A stretch of DNA of 29,697 bases from contig JAHBMJ010001215.1 of assembly GCA_018398765.1 (NCBI GenBank), positions 3,654-33,350 of the forward strand, given 5' to 3'. Below the pieces are notes generated by a model. That model made no database searches and was not told the DNA's origin. It worked only from the letters and a program-made list of their open reading frames with translations. Within the stretch, counting starts at the first letter, position 1. Every line of letters starts with the position of its first letter. Position numbers and translations under genes: made by a program. Below are positions 19,942 to 28,877 of this stretch, piece after piece. This DNA is from Chromera velia (Eukaryota > Sar > Chromeraceae).

Positions 19942-20295
19942 TCTGGGATTCGCGACAGCCAACTGTGCTAACATTGTTGGCCTTCAAAGAGTGGCTCAGG
20001 TGTGAGCACCGCAAGAGGAGACTCGCATGGTCTCCCTACAACCAGTTCCTGGTCATGAAAACCAAGCCAAAGGAAGGTCCTGGTTCACACGGTATATTTG
20101 AGGTCAGCTGGATACATCTTTCTAGTATTTGTTCGACTGTTTGTTCGAGTGTTTGATCGACTGTTTAATTGCTCAAGTGTTTGTTCAAGTGTTTGTTCGC
20201 GTGTTTGTTTGACTGTTTGTTACTGTTTGTTCGACTGTTTGCAGGACTTTGTCAACAAGCTCTATAAGCAGATTTCCAGGGCCATGCGATTTTAA
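19942..20295 (+). CDS. Candidate last two exons of an unknown gene
   Basis: Exon A (19942-20102) follows CTTTGTGCAG and encodes WDSRQPTVLTLLAFKEWLRC, then a basic segment with RRLAWSPYNQFLVMKTKPKE, ending at GAG before GTCAGC. Exon B (20245-20295) follows GTTTGCAG, is in the same phase (0), and encodes DFVNKLYKQISRAMRF and a TAA. The intron between them is built from a 12-base repeat like GTTTGTTCGACT, as in the microsatellite introns of the RtcB gene. I do not recognise the family, and upstream exons are not found, so the gene may have been disrupted. A chance pair of open stretches remains possible. Confidence 0.4.
20105..20244 (+). repeat. 12-bp tandem repeat (GTTTGTTCGACT-like)
   Basis: About ten degenerate units with TTCGACT, TTCGAGT, TTCAAGT and TTCGCGT endings fill most of the proposed intron between the candidate exons A and B and end at TTTGCAG. 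Confidence 0.75.
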
Positions 20296-20726
20296 AGACT
20301 GTCTGGCGGCCCAGGGCCTCAATTCAACAAGCTTGAGAATAGTAGTACCTGGATTCTTTGTGCGTATGATCCCATCAAAAGTGAATGGAGGGGATTGAGA
20401 ATGTCACGCGCCGCCGTCACCTAGGATACTTAGGCGGAGCGAGCCTGGAAAACTGCATCAGTGGCACCATCTCCGGCACGGACGTCTTTAGGGACCAAGA
20501 CCGGCCAGCACATAGCACTACATGCAATACGGATAGACGGGACCGCTCCAATCGGATTTCAAAGCTGCATGGCACGCGGTGTTCAACAATTGGATTTTAA
20601 CCGTCGGAAATTCATTTTCCTTTAGATCGATCAAAATCGATGGATCAAATTGAGACTTCCAGCAGTTTGATGGATTGTTTTAGATTTGATATTCTTCCTA
20701 GCATTCTTTTTTTCTATGCATAAACT
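20296..20726. other. Intergenic, no recognised feature
   Basis: I see no coding or repeat signal here. The right end is the flank of the second LTR element, with the motif (A)TAAACT directly before its first LTR base. Confidence 0.4.
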
Positions 20727-21219
20727 TGTGACGTTCCACCTATCTGACTCTGGGTAGAATTTAGCTAAAGGGCGTAACGTTTGTGAAGGGTTTTTGAGTA
20801 AGTCGACAGCCTAGAGCAATATGATGAGTTAACAATGTGAGAAACTTGCGATGGTTTGCTTTAGCAGCAGAATGATTGAGAGTGTTGGAGTCACTTTGGA
20901 AGAAGTGTTTTAATATGGATAACATCAAATCCACTCCTTGATCATAGAAAGTTAGTTGCTCGATTTGATTGATCTAGAATCGTAAAAAGCTTTGGTTGTT
21001 GATTGTTATTTCTTCTTTTCTTCTCATCTACATCAATTTAATGATTTTGTTCATGCTTTTCTTCTTTTCTTCCTTATTTCCTTCGGAATTTCTTCCTTTC
21101 TTCCGTGAAGAATCACTGAAGATTTCTTTGTTTCTTCTTTTCTTTTTTCTTAAACGTTTCTTTTATTTTTCTTTCTTGTTGTTTTTCTTTCTTTCTTTTT
21201 CTTTCAGACTGCATATTTT

Positions 21220-21275
<56 letters not shown>

Positions 21276-21494
21276 TTTTTTTCTTTCTGCATGCTTTTCT
21301 TTCTTTCTTTCCTTTTCTTTCTGTATGTTTTTCTTTCTTTCTTGAACCAACCGACTATCAATAACTCATGCAGAGTAAAACACGAACAAACAGGTCAATA
21401 ACTCAATCTTTTGATAAGAGATTTTAATATCAGTTGCGAGGCTACTCAGTTTACTCTACATCTAGGACTCTAGGTCAACTGAGGAGGCCGCAAT
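20727..21494 (-). repeat. 3' LTR of the second element (about 768 bp)
   Basis: In + orientation it begins TGTGACGTTCCACC and ends GGCCGCAAT. It closely matches 25191-25914, apart from scattered mostly transition differences and a CTTT array near 21218-21275 that is much longer here. Confidence 0.85.
21218..21275. repeat. (CTTT)n microsatellite inside the 3' LTR
   Basis: About fourteen pure CTTT units, against about four at the same place in the other LTR (near 25672-25690). This accounts for most of the length difference between the two LTRs. Confidence 0.85.
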
Positions 21495-22919
21495 ACTTGG
21501 TCATCGTACATCTACGGTCACTTATCTTCGCGTTTTCAAAATTGATGTTCCCCGTCTCGTCTCCCTTGCATGGTTCTTGTAGTTGATGTGGGCGAGGTTG
21601 TCTTTGAGAGATGTGTGTTCCTGGGACCAACTTGAAGGTGGTTCCGTTGTGCGTCCGGTACTTGTCCCTAATGGTTTGAGCAGTCTTTTTGATGGTTACT
21701 GGAAATCAAGGTCAGTCACTGTGGGTGTTTTGCTTCACTGTATTCCCCCCTTCTCGCCCTTTCCCCCCCCTTTTCGCACTTTTTACATCTGTGTGGCTGT
21801 TAGCCTAGCTGTTAGCCTTAAAGTTTGCTCTAGGTGGTCAAGCTTGTTCTTATTTATGACTCAGCATGGAAATATTCTATTGCATGCTTGGGGTAGCGTG
21901 ATTAGCTAGCGCGCGTGAGTCTGTGTGAGAGAAATTGTCTGACCTTCGTTTTATTTGGGTTATAGATCCATTTGCCTTCCTTTTGAATCTTTGGGTTGCT
22001 TCTCCACTTTTCCTCTTTTTACTTTTTCTTTTATCTACCCTGTTCTTATTTACTGTGGATTAGGTCGGGGGAAAGGGACATGTAGGGGAGAGGAGGGATA
22101 GAGAAAGTTAAATTTCTGGCCTTAATCCATGACGGCCGACTGTCTAACCTTCATGCCCCCATGTCGTCAGACTCTCCTTTCTATTCTCAATTGCCCTGTG
22201 TTTGTTTCTGGCTGTTTGCTTCCCATCTGCCTCGTGCGTACCAATGCTTTCCAAGTTTTTGTGCCGTGATATGCCAGAGAGGAAGGGAGGGAGAAAGAGA
22301 GACGAGAGGGGAGGGAGAGGAGTAAGATGTTAACGGCAGTTTATCTAACCTGCATATTGCAGTACCGTCTCCCTTCCTTTCTCAGCTACTATATATTCAT
22401 TCTGGGTGCTTGTTTCTTATCTATATTGTTTCTACCAATTTTTTGCATGGCTTTGTGTCATAATGTGAAAAGAGGGGTAGACTAGGGGGTGGAGGGAAGA
22501 GATCGAGGAGATATGATCGGTTTTCTTATCCTTTCTTTCAATTACTTTTATTCTTGTCTGCCCTATAAACTGCATGAGGGTAGTAAAGTGGGAGAGACTG
22601 GGGCGAGTGCATGGAATCGAGAAATTCACGGGGTAAGAAAGGACGTTCAACATAATCAGGATCCCTGCTTTTCCCTACTGCAGTGAGCTGTATAAGAAGA
22701 TGGGGCACTGGGCAGAGGATGGAAGGGCAAGCGTTTTCCTTGTCAGTTTGTCGGTGATGTTTTCCTGCCGGTTGATTGCCAAGTGCAGGGACTGTACCAG
22801 AACTTCATGTTGCCCTATCGTTACTCGCGCTGTTTCATTGTCTCTCGTTGGGTGCGTTTTCTTTCTCTCCCCCCATCCCCTTTTCAAATGTGCTCGTTTC
22901 TCAACAGCGACCACGTCGC
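21495..22919. other. Second element, interior left part, no recognised gene
   Basis: In element orientation this lies downstream of gag. It holds C/T- and G/A-rich segments and several short open stretches, but no pol motif. I also see no convincing polypurine tract beside the 3' LTR. Confidence 0.45.
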
Positions 22920-23837
22920 AGCTGATCTGCAGCTGCTTGGGCGAATTGGTTGATGATGTTTTACAACTTTTCAGGGATGCGCTTCTCGCTGAGCTCCGCC
23001 TGTCTTTGCTTGAGCGCATTGATACGTCTACCCTTTACAGAGCGGTCTTCCTCTCCGAGATGGGGTCTTCGCACAATGTCCTCCCATTTTCTGAGGTTAG
23101 CTTGTAGTTCTTCAAAGGAGGTGTACGTGTCCCTCTCCATAATTTAGATGTGGATGCTAGTGTGGATGCGGTCATCCTCGAGGCCGTTAGTGAAGGCAAC
23201 TAACGCGTTCGTATCATCGGTAGGCTGGTTGGCGCTTTCGCAAAGCTCCTTGAATCTGTTCCCGTACTCCGAAAGGGTTTCATCCATTTTCTATGTGATG
23301 TGGAGGAGATTCCTTCTTCAGCAATCTTTTTCCCTAGCGTCAATACCGTATTTCTTCATGAACAGCTTTTGGAGGGCGTCTTCTGTTAGGATTGTAGAGA
23401 GCCGACTTAGAGATTGTCTTTTATACCACATTCTTGCCGGGCCTGTGAGGACGGTTGGTAGTAGTTGGTAGGTAGATATCTCTTAAGTCTTCTATCCATC
23501 CCAGCCGTCTGTGCAGACGGAGGAGGGAGTTTTAGAAGTAGCAGGACATAAACTGGTTTCCATCGAACGTGGGTAACTCCATATGCATGCGTGGCAGGCC
23601 CATTGATGATTTGCTTGCACTCTTGTCAAGGTTGCTGGTTTTATTTGTTTGGTGGGTTTTTGGCTTCCTTTTCTGTATGGGTTCGCTCTCTTCTTCTGCT
23701 GCTGTTTGGGTTCCGTTTCCCTTCTCGGGTTGTTGGAACTCAACGACGGCTGTCCCATCTTCATTCACGTATACTTTCACTCCCATCTGTTCAAGTTCCT
23801 TAACTACTTCCCTATTGATCTCAATTTTATGCGGCAT
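22920..23837 (-). pseudogene. Gag-like capsid gene of the second element, broken
   Basis: From ATG 23837 the frame begins MPHKIEINREVVKELEQM, then a Lys/Gln-rich linker and MHMELPTFDGNQF, the start of a Retrotrans_gag-type capsid. After a frame change it continues TVLTGPARMWYKRQ, LQKLFMKKYGID, ETLSEYGNRFKELCESANQ and ALVAFTNGLEDDRI, typical of Ty3-like gag. In the same frame TGA (23318-23320) and TAG (23291-23293) interrupt it. Farther on come LRKWEDIVRRP and NALKQRQAELSEKRI. I see no zinc knuckle. Confidence 0.7.
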
Positions 23838-25190
23838 GGTGTTGGTTAAGCCTGGTTGCTAGTAACACTAACTGAACTTGCTGTTCAGGTCCTGGGAGTA
23901 CTGCTGGTGGGTCTTCTTACTGGTTTTGGTTATTAATTTTCCCCTTCCCTTTCTTTGTTGCTTTCTACAGGTTCTCTTCTACAAGTTTCACGTCTGGGAT
24001 GGCTTTGTTCGACCAACTCCTCATCATCGGCATCTTGGCTGTTGTTCTTGTTGGTAGGGCTGAGCAGAGGGTTTTTCTAGGCAACCTTGAGGATTTGTCT
24101 CCACGATAGATCTAGTTCCCACTAATTGATCTCGTTCAATTCATCAATGTCCGGTGGGAATCCGAAGCTTCTTTGTAAGTTGTTTGGTCGGGGTACGTTT
24201 GGGGTTGGTGATCGGGGTGATGCTTCCGCTGAGCGTCTGGTGCGACAGCATCTAGGTAGTTGGCAATTTTAATTGAAGTAGAGGCAGTCATCGTTAACTT
24301 CAGAAGTGTGGGGTCCAAGTAGAGTTTGGGGTGTTCTGTTGACATATGGTGAGGCAGAGCGCGTTTGGGGGTCGATAATCTCTGTTCGGGCTGACGACGG
24401 GGCGTTGAAGTGTGGCGCATACAGTGCTTGGAGGAATATAAGGTTTAAGTCAAGTGTGAAGAGGTTGCGTACTGTGTGGGGTTGTGTGGTTCCTGTTTGG
24501 TCGTTGTTTAGTCTTATGCTTATACTGGAGTGGGGTTGCTAGTGACGACGTCTAGTTGAAGGCGGAGGGCTATGTTGTTTTCACGTGGGGGTCCAGTGGA
24601 GTTGGGGTTCGACATCCACACTTTTCCATGAATTTGTGAATTGGGCAGCGCTTCGCGGCCTGCTCTGGTTGTTTTGTTTTGTTCTCTTACAGGGAAGGAC
24701 AGAGAAAAGAAATACAAATAGACAGCGCTTCATGGTTGGCTTTTGCTGTTCTCTGTTTCCTGTCGAAGGTAAAGTTGATGAGGCAGAGTCTTCTGTCCGC
24801 TGGAGGATCTTTTTGGCAGTGAGGAAGGCTGAGGTGAAGGCGTTGATGCGTACTTTTAGACGTTTAGGTTTTCGAGGCCGGGATGTGTCTTGATGGGAGT
24901 GTTCCTTCGTTTTTTATCGGATTTGAAGGCCTTTGTGGTGGGGAGGTGTTCTTTCTGTAGGCGTTTGTATCGGAGTAGAGGGGCGTCTCTCTTGAGTCTT
25001 TACAACCAGTGTTTGGTCAGCGCTTCGCGGTAAGCTGATTGCAGTGTCTATGGGGGCAAACGTCTTTTGGGGACGACAAAAGGGAATGGAGACACAAGGG
25101 GAAGGGAAGGATATAACAGGTTGGATGGTGTCGTTTTCAGAAGGTTGCTTGCTGTTAGGACAGCGTGAGATCGAACGTGGCGTCACCACT
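23838..25190 (-). other. Long leader of the second element, with candidate primer site
   Basis: About 1.35 kb separate the 5' LTR from the gag start. Directly after the LTR the minus strand reads AG then TGGTGACGCCACG, a TGG-beginning candidate primer binding site for a tRNA I cannot identify. The open stretches here (for example 25189-24914) are Pro/Ser/Thr-rich and match no family I know. Packaging signals would be expected in such a leader. Confidence 0.45.
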
Positions 25191-25914
25191 TGTAGCGGTC
25201 CACCTATCTGACTCCGGGTAGAATTTAGCTAAAGGGCGTAACGTCTGTGAAGGGTTTTTGAGTGAGTCGACAGCCTAGAGCAATATGATGAGTTAACAAT
25301 ATGAGGAACTCGCGATGGTTTGCTTTAGCAGCAGAATGATTGAGAGTGTTGGAGTTACTTTGGAAGAAGTGTTTTAACGTGGATGATATCAAATCCACTC
25401 CTTGATCATAAAAAGTTAGTTGCTTGATCTAATTGATCTAGAATCGTGAAAAGCTTTGGTTATTGATTGTTATTTCTTTTTTTCTTCCTATCCACATCAA
25501 TTTAATGATTTTGTTCATGCTTTTCTTCTTTTCTTCCTTATTTCCTTTAGAATTTCTTCTTTTCTTCCGTGAAGATTTCTTTGTTTCTTCTTTTTTTTTT
25601 TCTTTCTTATTGTTTTAAATTTCTTTTTTCTTGTTTTTCTTTCTTTTTTTTTCTTTCAGACTGCGTGTTTTTCTTTCTTTCTTTCTTTCTTTTTCTGCAT
25701 GCTTTTCTTTCTTTCTTTCTTTCTTTTTTTCTTTTTCTTTCTGCATGTTTTTCTTTCTTTTTTGAACTAACCGACTATCAATAACTCATACAGAGTAAAA
25801 CATAAACAAACAGGTCAATGACTCGATCTTTTGACAAGAGATTTTGATATCAGTTGTGAGGCTACTCAGTTTACTCTAGATTTAGAACTCTAGGTCAGCT
25901 GAGAAGGCCGCAAT
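25191..25914 (-). repeat. 5' LTR of the second element (about 724 bp)
   Basis: In + orientation it begins TGTAGCGGTCCACC and ends GGCCGCAAT, followed by AAACT. See the copy at 20727-21494. Confidence 0.85.
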
Positions 25915-25919
25915 AAACT

Positions 25920-26671
25920 TTAAAACGGCGTTTGTATCCGTCTAGGTGTCCGTCTGTCTGACTATCTGTGTGTCTGTCCGTCAAGAAGAAACGTGCGTTG
26001 AGGTAGATATTTAATTTAGATCGCCTCCTATCATCAACGTTAGCCCTGTTGACGGGTAGAATTAGGATTAGGGTTTATGTTCCGGGTTCTTCGGTAGTCT
26101 ACTGCCAGGGGTAGGCGGGTAAAAAATTAAATTGCAGACCTACTTATTAAATCTAGGAATTCCTCAAGCAACTTTACCAACTTTTCTGTGTCTTCTCTCC
26201 TCTGCCTGGATGCAAACTAATGCAAACAATATGTTAAAGAATCTAAGAGTTGCATATCGAAGATGATCCGTCTCTAGCTCAATTGAAACAACGTTGAGCC
26301 TGTTTAGTGATGAATATGTCCATATCTATCCCTAGATCCATCCGTTCATTCGTTCACATATTTATTTAGTAAATAAATAAGTCAATAAATACTGAGCGCA
26401 TTGGTAAGCAAGCGAACCACTGAAGAAGAAAAAAAGGAAAGTAAATAGTTTTGTGGTCCGAGAGATTCTTGGACTATCTCAGACAATCCTGAAGAATCCC
26501 GGAGAATCTTTGGCGGATTTCCGTACATGCATTTCTGGAGCCGCTTGATGTACTCATTGCCTCGGGGGGCAGCTCAGCTCTGCTGAGATCAGCCGAGAGG
26601 CCCTGAGATCGTATACATTCGTATAACGCATTTTTTCATTTTTAGGGGGGGTCACTTCTATCTCTGTCTAT
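25920..26671. other. Spacer between mobile elements
   Basis: No coding signal. It contains GTCTGTC-type low complexity near 25940-25985 and a block near 26075-26115 (GGGTTTATGTTCCGGGTT ... CTACTGCC) related to one at about 2171-2215. It also has a short palindromic AT stretch near 26365-26385. Confidence 0.4.
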
Positions 26672-27005
26672 CACGGTGTCTACCCCCCTGACACTTAAGG
26701 CTACTTAAAATTTTGTGCCGCTCAAAAATCTATTTTTAAAAGGCCGCGCCGCAGGCGCGGCCTATATCTTGAAAAGCTGTGCCATAAGCATAGCCTATGT
26801 CATATACGGCCTAGGCCTTAAAACATATACGGGGCCGCGCGGTGCTCCGTAAAGGCAGCGCATCGCGTCGCGCGTAAAATAAATTTTGGTAGTACGAAAT
26901 GGTGCCGCCGCTCAAAAATCCTAAGTTAAAATTAAGTGCCGCTCAAAAATCCAATCTTGAAAAATGTTTTTAAGAGCAGCTTGGAGTGTCAAGGGGGTAA
27001 CAGTG
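26672..27005. mobile_element. Probable small transposon (MITE-like) with inverted ends
   Basis: CACGGTGTCTACCCCCCTGA at the left is answered in inverted form by AGTGTCAAGGGGGTAACAG at the right. Imperfect pairing extends over about 38 bases. Between them lie three copies of GCCGCTCAAAAATC and a strong G+C hairpin. I see no coding sequence and no clear target duplication, so the exact ends are approximate. Confidence 0.5.
26741..26763. repeat. Perfect G+C-rich hairpin
   Basis: AGGCCGCGCC and GGCGCGGCCT pair fully across the loop GCA. No T-run follows, so it is not a typical terminator; it sits inside the small transposon. Confidence 0.85.
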
Positions 27006-27710
27006 TCACCTAAATTCCAAAATATGCCCCTCAGGCAGCTCACACGGAGCCACAATCGCATATGCCTTAATTACGCGATGCAAGCAGTCGTCGAGTCGTC
27101 GAAGCTGATAAAAATCGGCATCGAGGGGGTAGAAGAGAGTGTGGCGAGGAGGGATCTGGTATAGTTCCTTGCTGACTGCGGGGTGGGCAATATTCCAGAT
27201 GATGCGGACATCCAGGCCCTCGTGTTCGGGGTAGCGCTGGCCCTATGGAAAGGAAAGGGCGGCCAGGGCGGTGCTTGACTGGAGGATCGGGGTACAATTT
27301 CGGAGCGACGTAATCAAGTAAGCTTTGACATATCGTTCTCCACAAAAGGGATTAATTCATTCATTGACTGGTTGGAAAGGAAAATTGACTCTGTGCGTGA
27401 TCGGTTGTTGGCTGACAGAGGAGTGAGGGGTTTTGGGAGAAACGCTGTGACTGAGAGATGCAGGGAGGAAGTATCCGAACGTATGTTAGCGATGGCAGGA
27501 TTGAGGATGTTTCTTGCTTGTGCCGGGGAACACGAAATGCAATCTTGTCCCGTGTGTGGGTCGCGAGTTTGTGACTGCGATTGTGCACTCTCCGTCTCGC
27601 TGCATATGCATGCTTCGGTTCCGCCATAATACTCACTCACTATTTCCCTCCCGTCTCCACGTAAGAAGGAGGACCCTGCTGCAAGGGAACGCACAGTCTT
27701 TAGGGCAGGG

Positions 27711-28877
27711 ATGAAAAAGAAGATGTTGCGTCGGCTCTTGCTTTTGCATTGCATGACAGCGGATCTTTTTCTTGATCTGTCGGATTTAAAGTTTTCTGTC
27801 TTTTTGAGGGGCGTCAAGAGGGGCTGCAGGCAGCACTGGGATCATACAGACTTCACGACAAGGAAAGCCATCTATATGGTTTGGTCTCCATGGGTACGTG
27901 GGTTTTATTTGGGGAGTACGGTAGGCTTTGTGATGGATAGGTTCATTCAGTATCTTTATACGACAGGAAGGGGGGTGGGGGGTAGGGTTAGTGGAAAAAG
28001 GAACGCGTCAGGAAGGGGGTATGCATATCAATTCTACTCAACTCTCTCTGCAAATAACGGGAGGCATGGATTGTTTGTGGTTACGCCACTGGTCGTTATT
28101 GCAGGGTCCCAGATGGAATTGCGAGATGCGGAGATGGCCTGCATTCGATCGTACATGCCGAAGTGGAATACGGTGGGAGTGAGAAGGAGAGTGAAAGGCG
28201 ACTTTAGCTGGAGGTTCAAATCTAACTGTATGGACAGAGAGGTGACAGGGGGGGTTGGGGGGGATGGGGCTTTGAGGAGGTCGGAAAGGTTGGCTTCCGG
28301 ACGTAGAGGTGTTTCGATCTGCTCCGACAAGCTGTCGGAATTCCTTGCAGTTAGGAGGAGGATTACGGTGGCGATGGTGAGCCGAGGAGGGACTGCGTTC
28401 TCCCGTGCTGCTTGTTTGTCTGCTGTGGGGGGGTTTGGGCGTGGGGGGGGGAGTCTATCTACCGGGAATGGGGGGGGGAGAGGTATAATCTCCGGCCCTA
28501 CAAACACAGCAATCTTTGTTTTCCGCTCGCTTCTGTTGTCGCTTCTCAGTAAGAAGAGAATGAGTGACAATCAGCTGAGGGCTTTGTCTGTTTATGAGAA
28601 TGATCTGTTGTCTATCTGTAGCCTGTTTCCTGTTCACGGGGTATTAGGGGTGGAGAGGGCGGTTTTTAATGCTAATGTGGACAGGTTGTGTAAATTGAAA
28701 GGGTGGTCTATCAGGAAGATTAAGGACACGAGAAGTAAAACGTTCCGTTTGCCTCTGGCGGACTTCCCTCCTTTTTCTCGGTTTTATCGGTCAGTAATGA
28801 GGGAGTGGTGGAGGGAGGCCAGTATAGGAGGATCTTTGGGGGTGGTGGTTTTGCCAGCCCGTTTGTATAATCTATAG
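27711..28877 (+). CDS. GIY-YIG endonuclease domain of the Penelope-like element (longest intact stretch)
   Basis: A 388-residue open segment. Numbered from ATG 27711, the two GIY-YIG strands are IYMVWS (Y55) and FYLGST (Y66). The conserved Arg is in DRFIQYL (R77) and the metal-binding Glu in LRDAEMACIRSYMPKWNTVG (E141). The PKWN ending is typical of the family. A Gly/Arg/Ser-rich loop of about 35 residues separates R77 from the following strand. All expected catalytic residues are present. The ATG is probably not the true start, since the frame continues upstream through TAA 27627. The C-terminal half (LFPVHGVLGVERAVFNANVD, ...KDTRSKTFRLPLADFPPFS) is the linker toward RT. Confidence 0.75.
   Translation: MKKKMLRRLLLLHCMTADLFLDLSDLKFSVFLRGVKRGCRQHWDHTDFTTRKAIYMVWSPWVRGFYLGSTVGFVMDRFIQYLYTTGRGVGGRVSGKRNASGRGYAYQFYSTLSANNGRHGLFVVTPLVVIAGSQMELRDAEMACIRSYMPKWNTVGVRRRVKGDFSWRFKSNCMDREVTGGVGGDGALRRSERLASGRRGVSICSDKLSEFLAVRRRITVAMVSRGGTAFSRAACLSAVGGFGRGGGSLSTGNGGGRGIISGPTNTAIFVFRSLLLSLLSKKRMSDNQLRALSVYENDLLSICSLFPVHGVLGVERAVFNANVDRLCKLKGWSIRKIKDTRSKTFRLPLADFPPFSRFYRSVMREWWREASIGGSLGVVVLPARLYNL

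Larger units (their letters stand above)
20727..25914 (-). mobile_element. Second LTR retroelement, minus strand, gag remnant without pol
   Basis: Two long direct repeats (20727-21494 and 25191-25914) flank a 3.7-kb interior. The outer flanks share AAACT (20722-20726 and 25915-25919; up to seven bases, ATAAACT, match), a likely target-site duplication. A gag-like coding region on the minus strand makes the right repeat the 5' LTR. The interior is too short for gag-pol, and I find no RT, RNase H or integrase motif. It looks like a non-autonomous gag-bearing element or an internally deleted one. Confidence 0.8.

Noticed and set aside
26075..26085. TTAGGGTTTA telomere-like motif
   Set aside because: A single copy only, no array.
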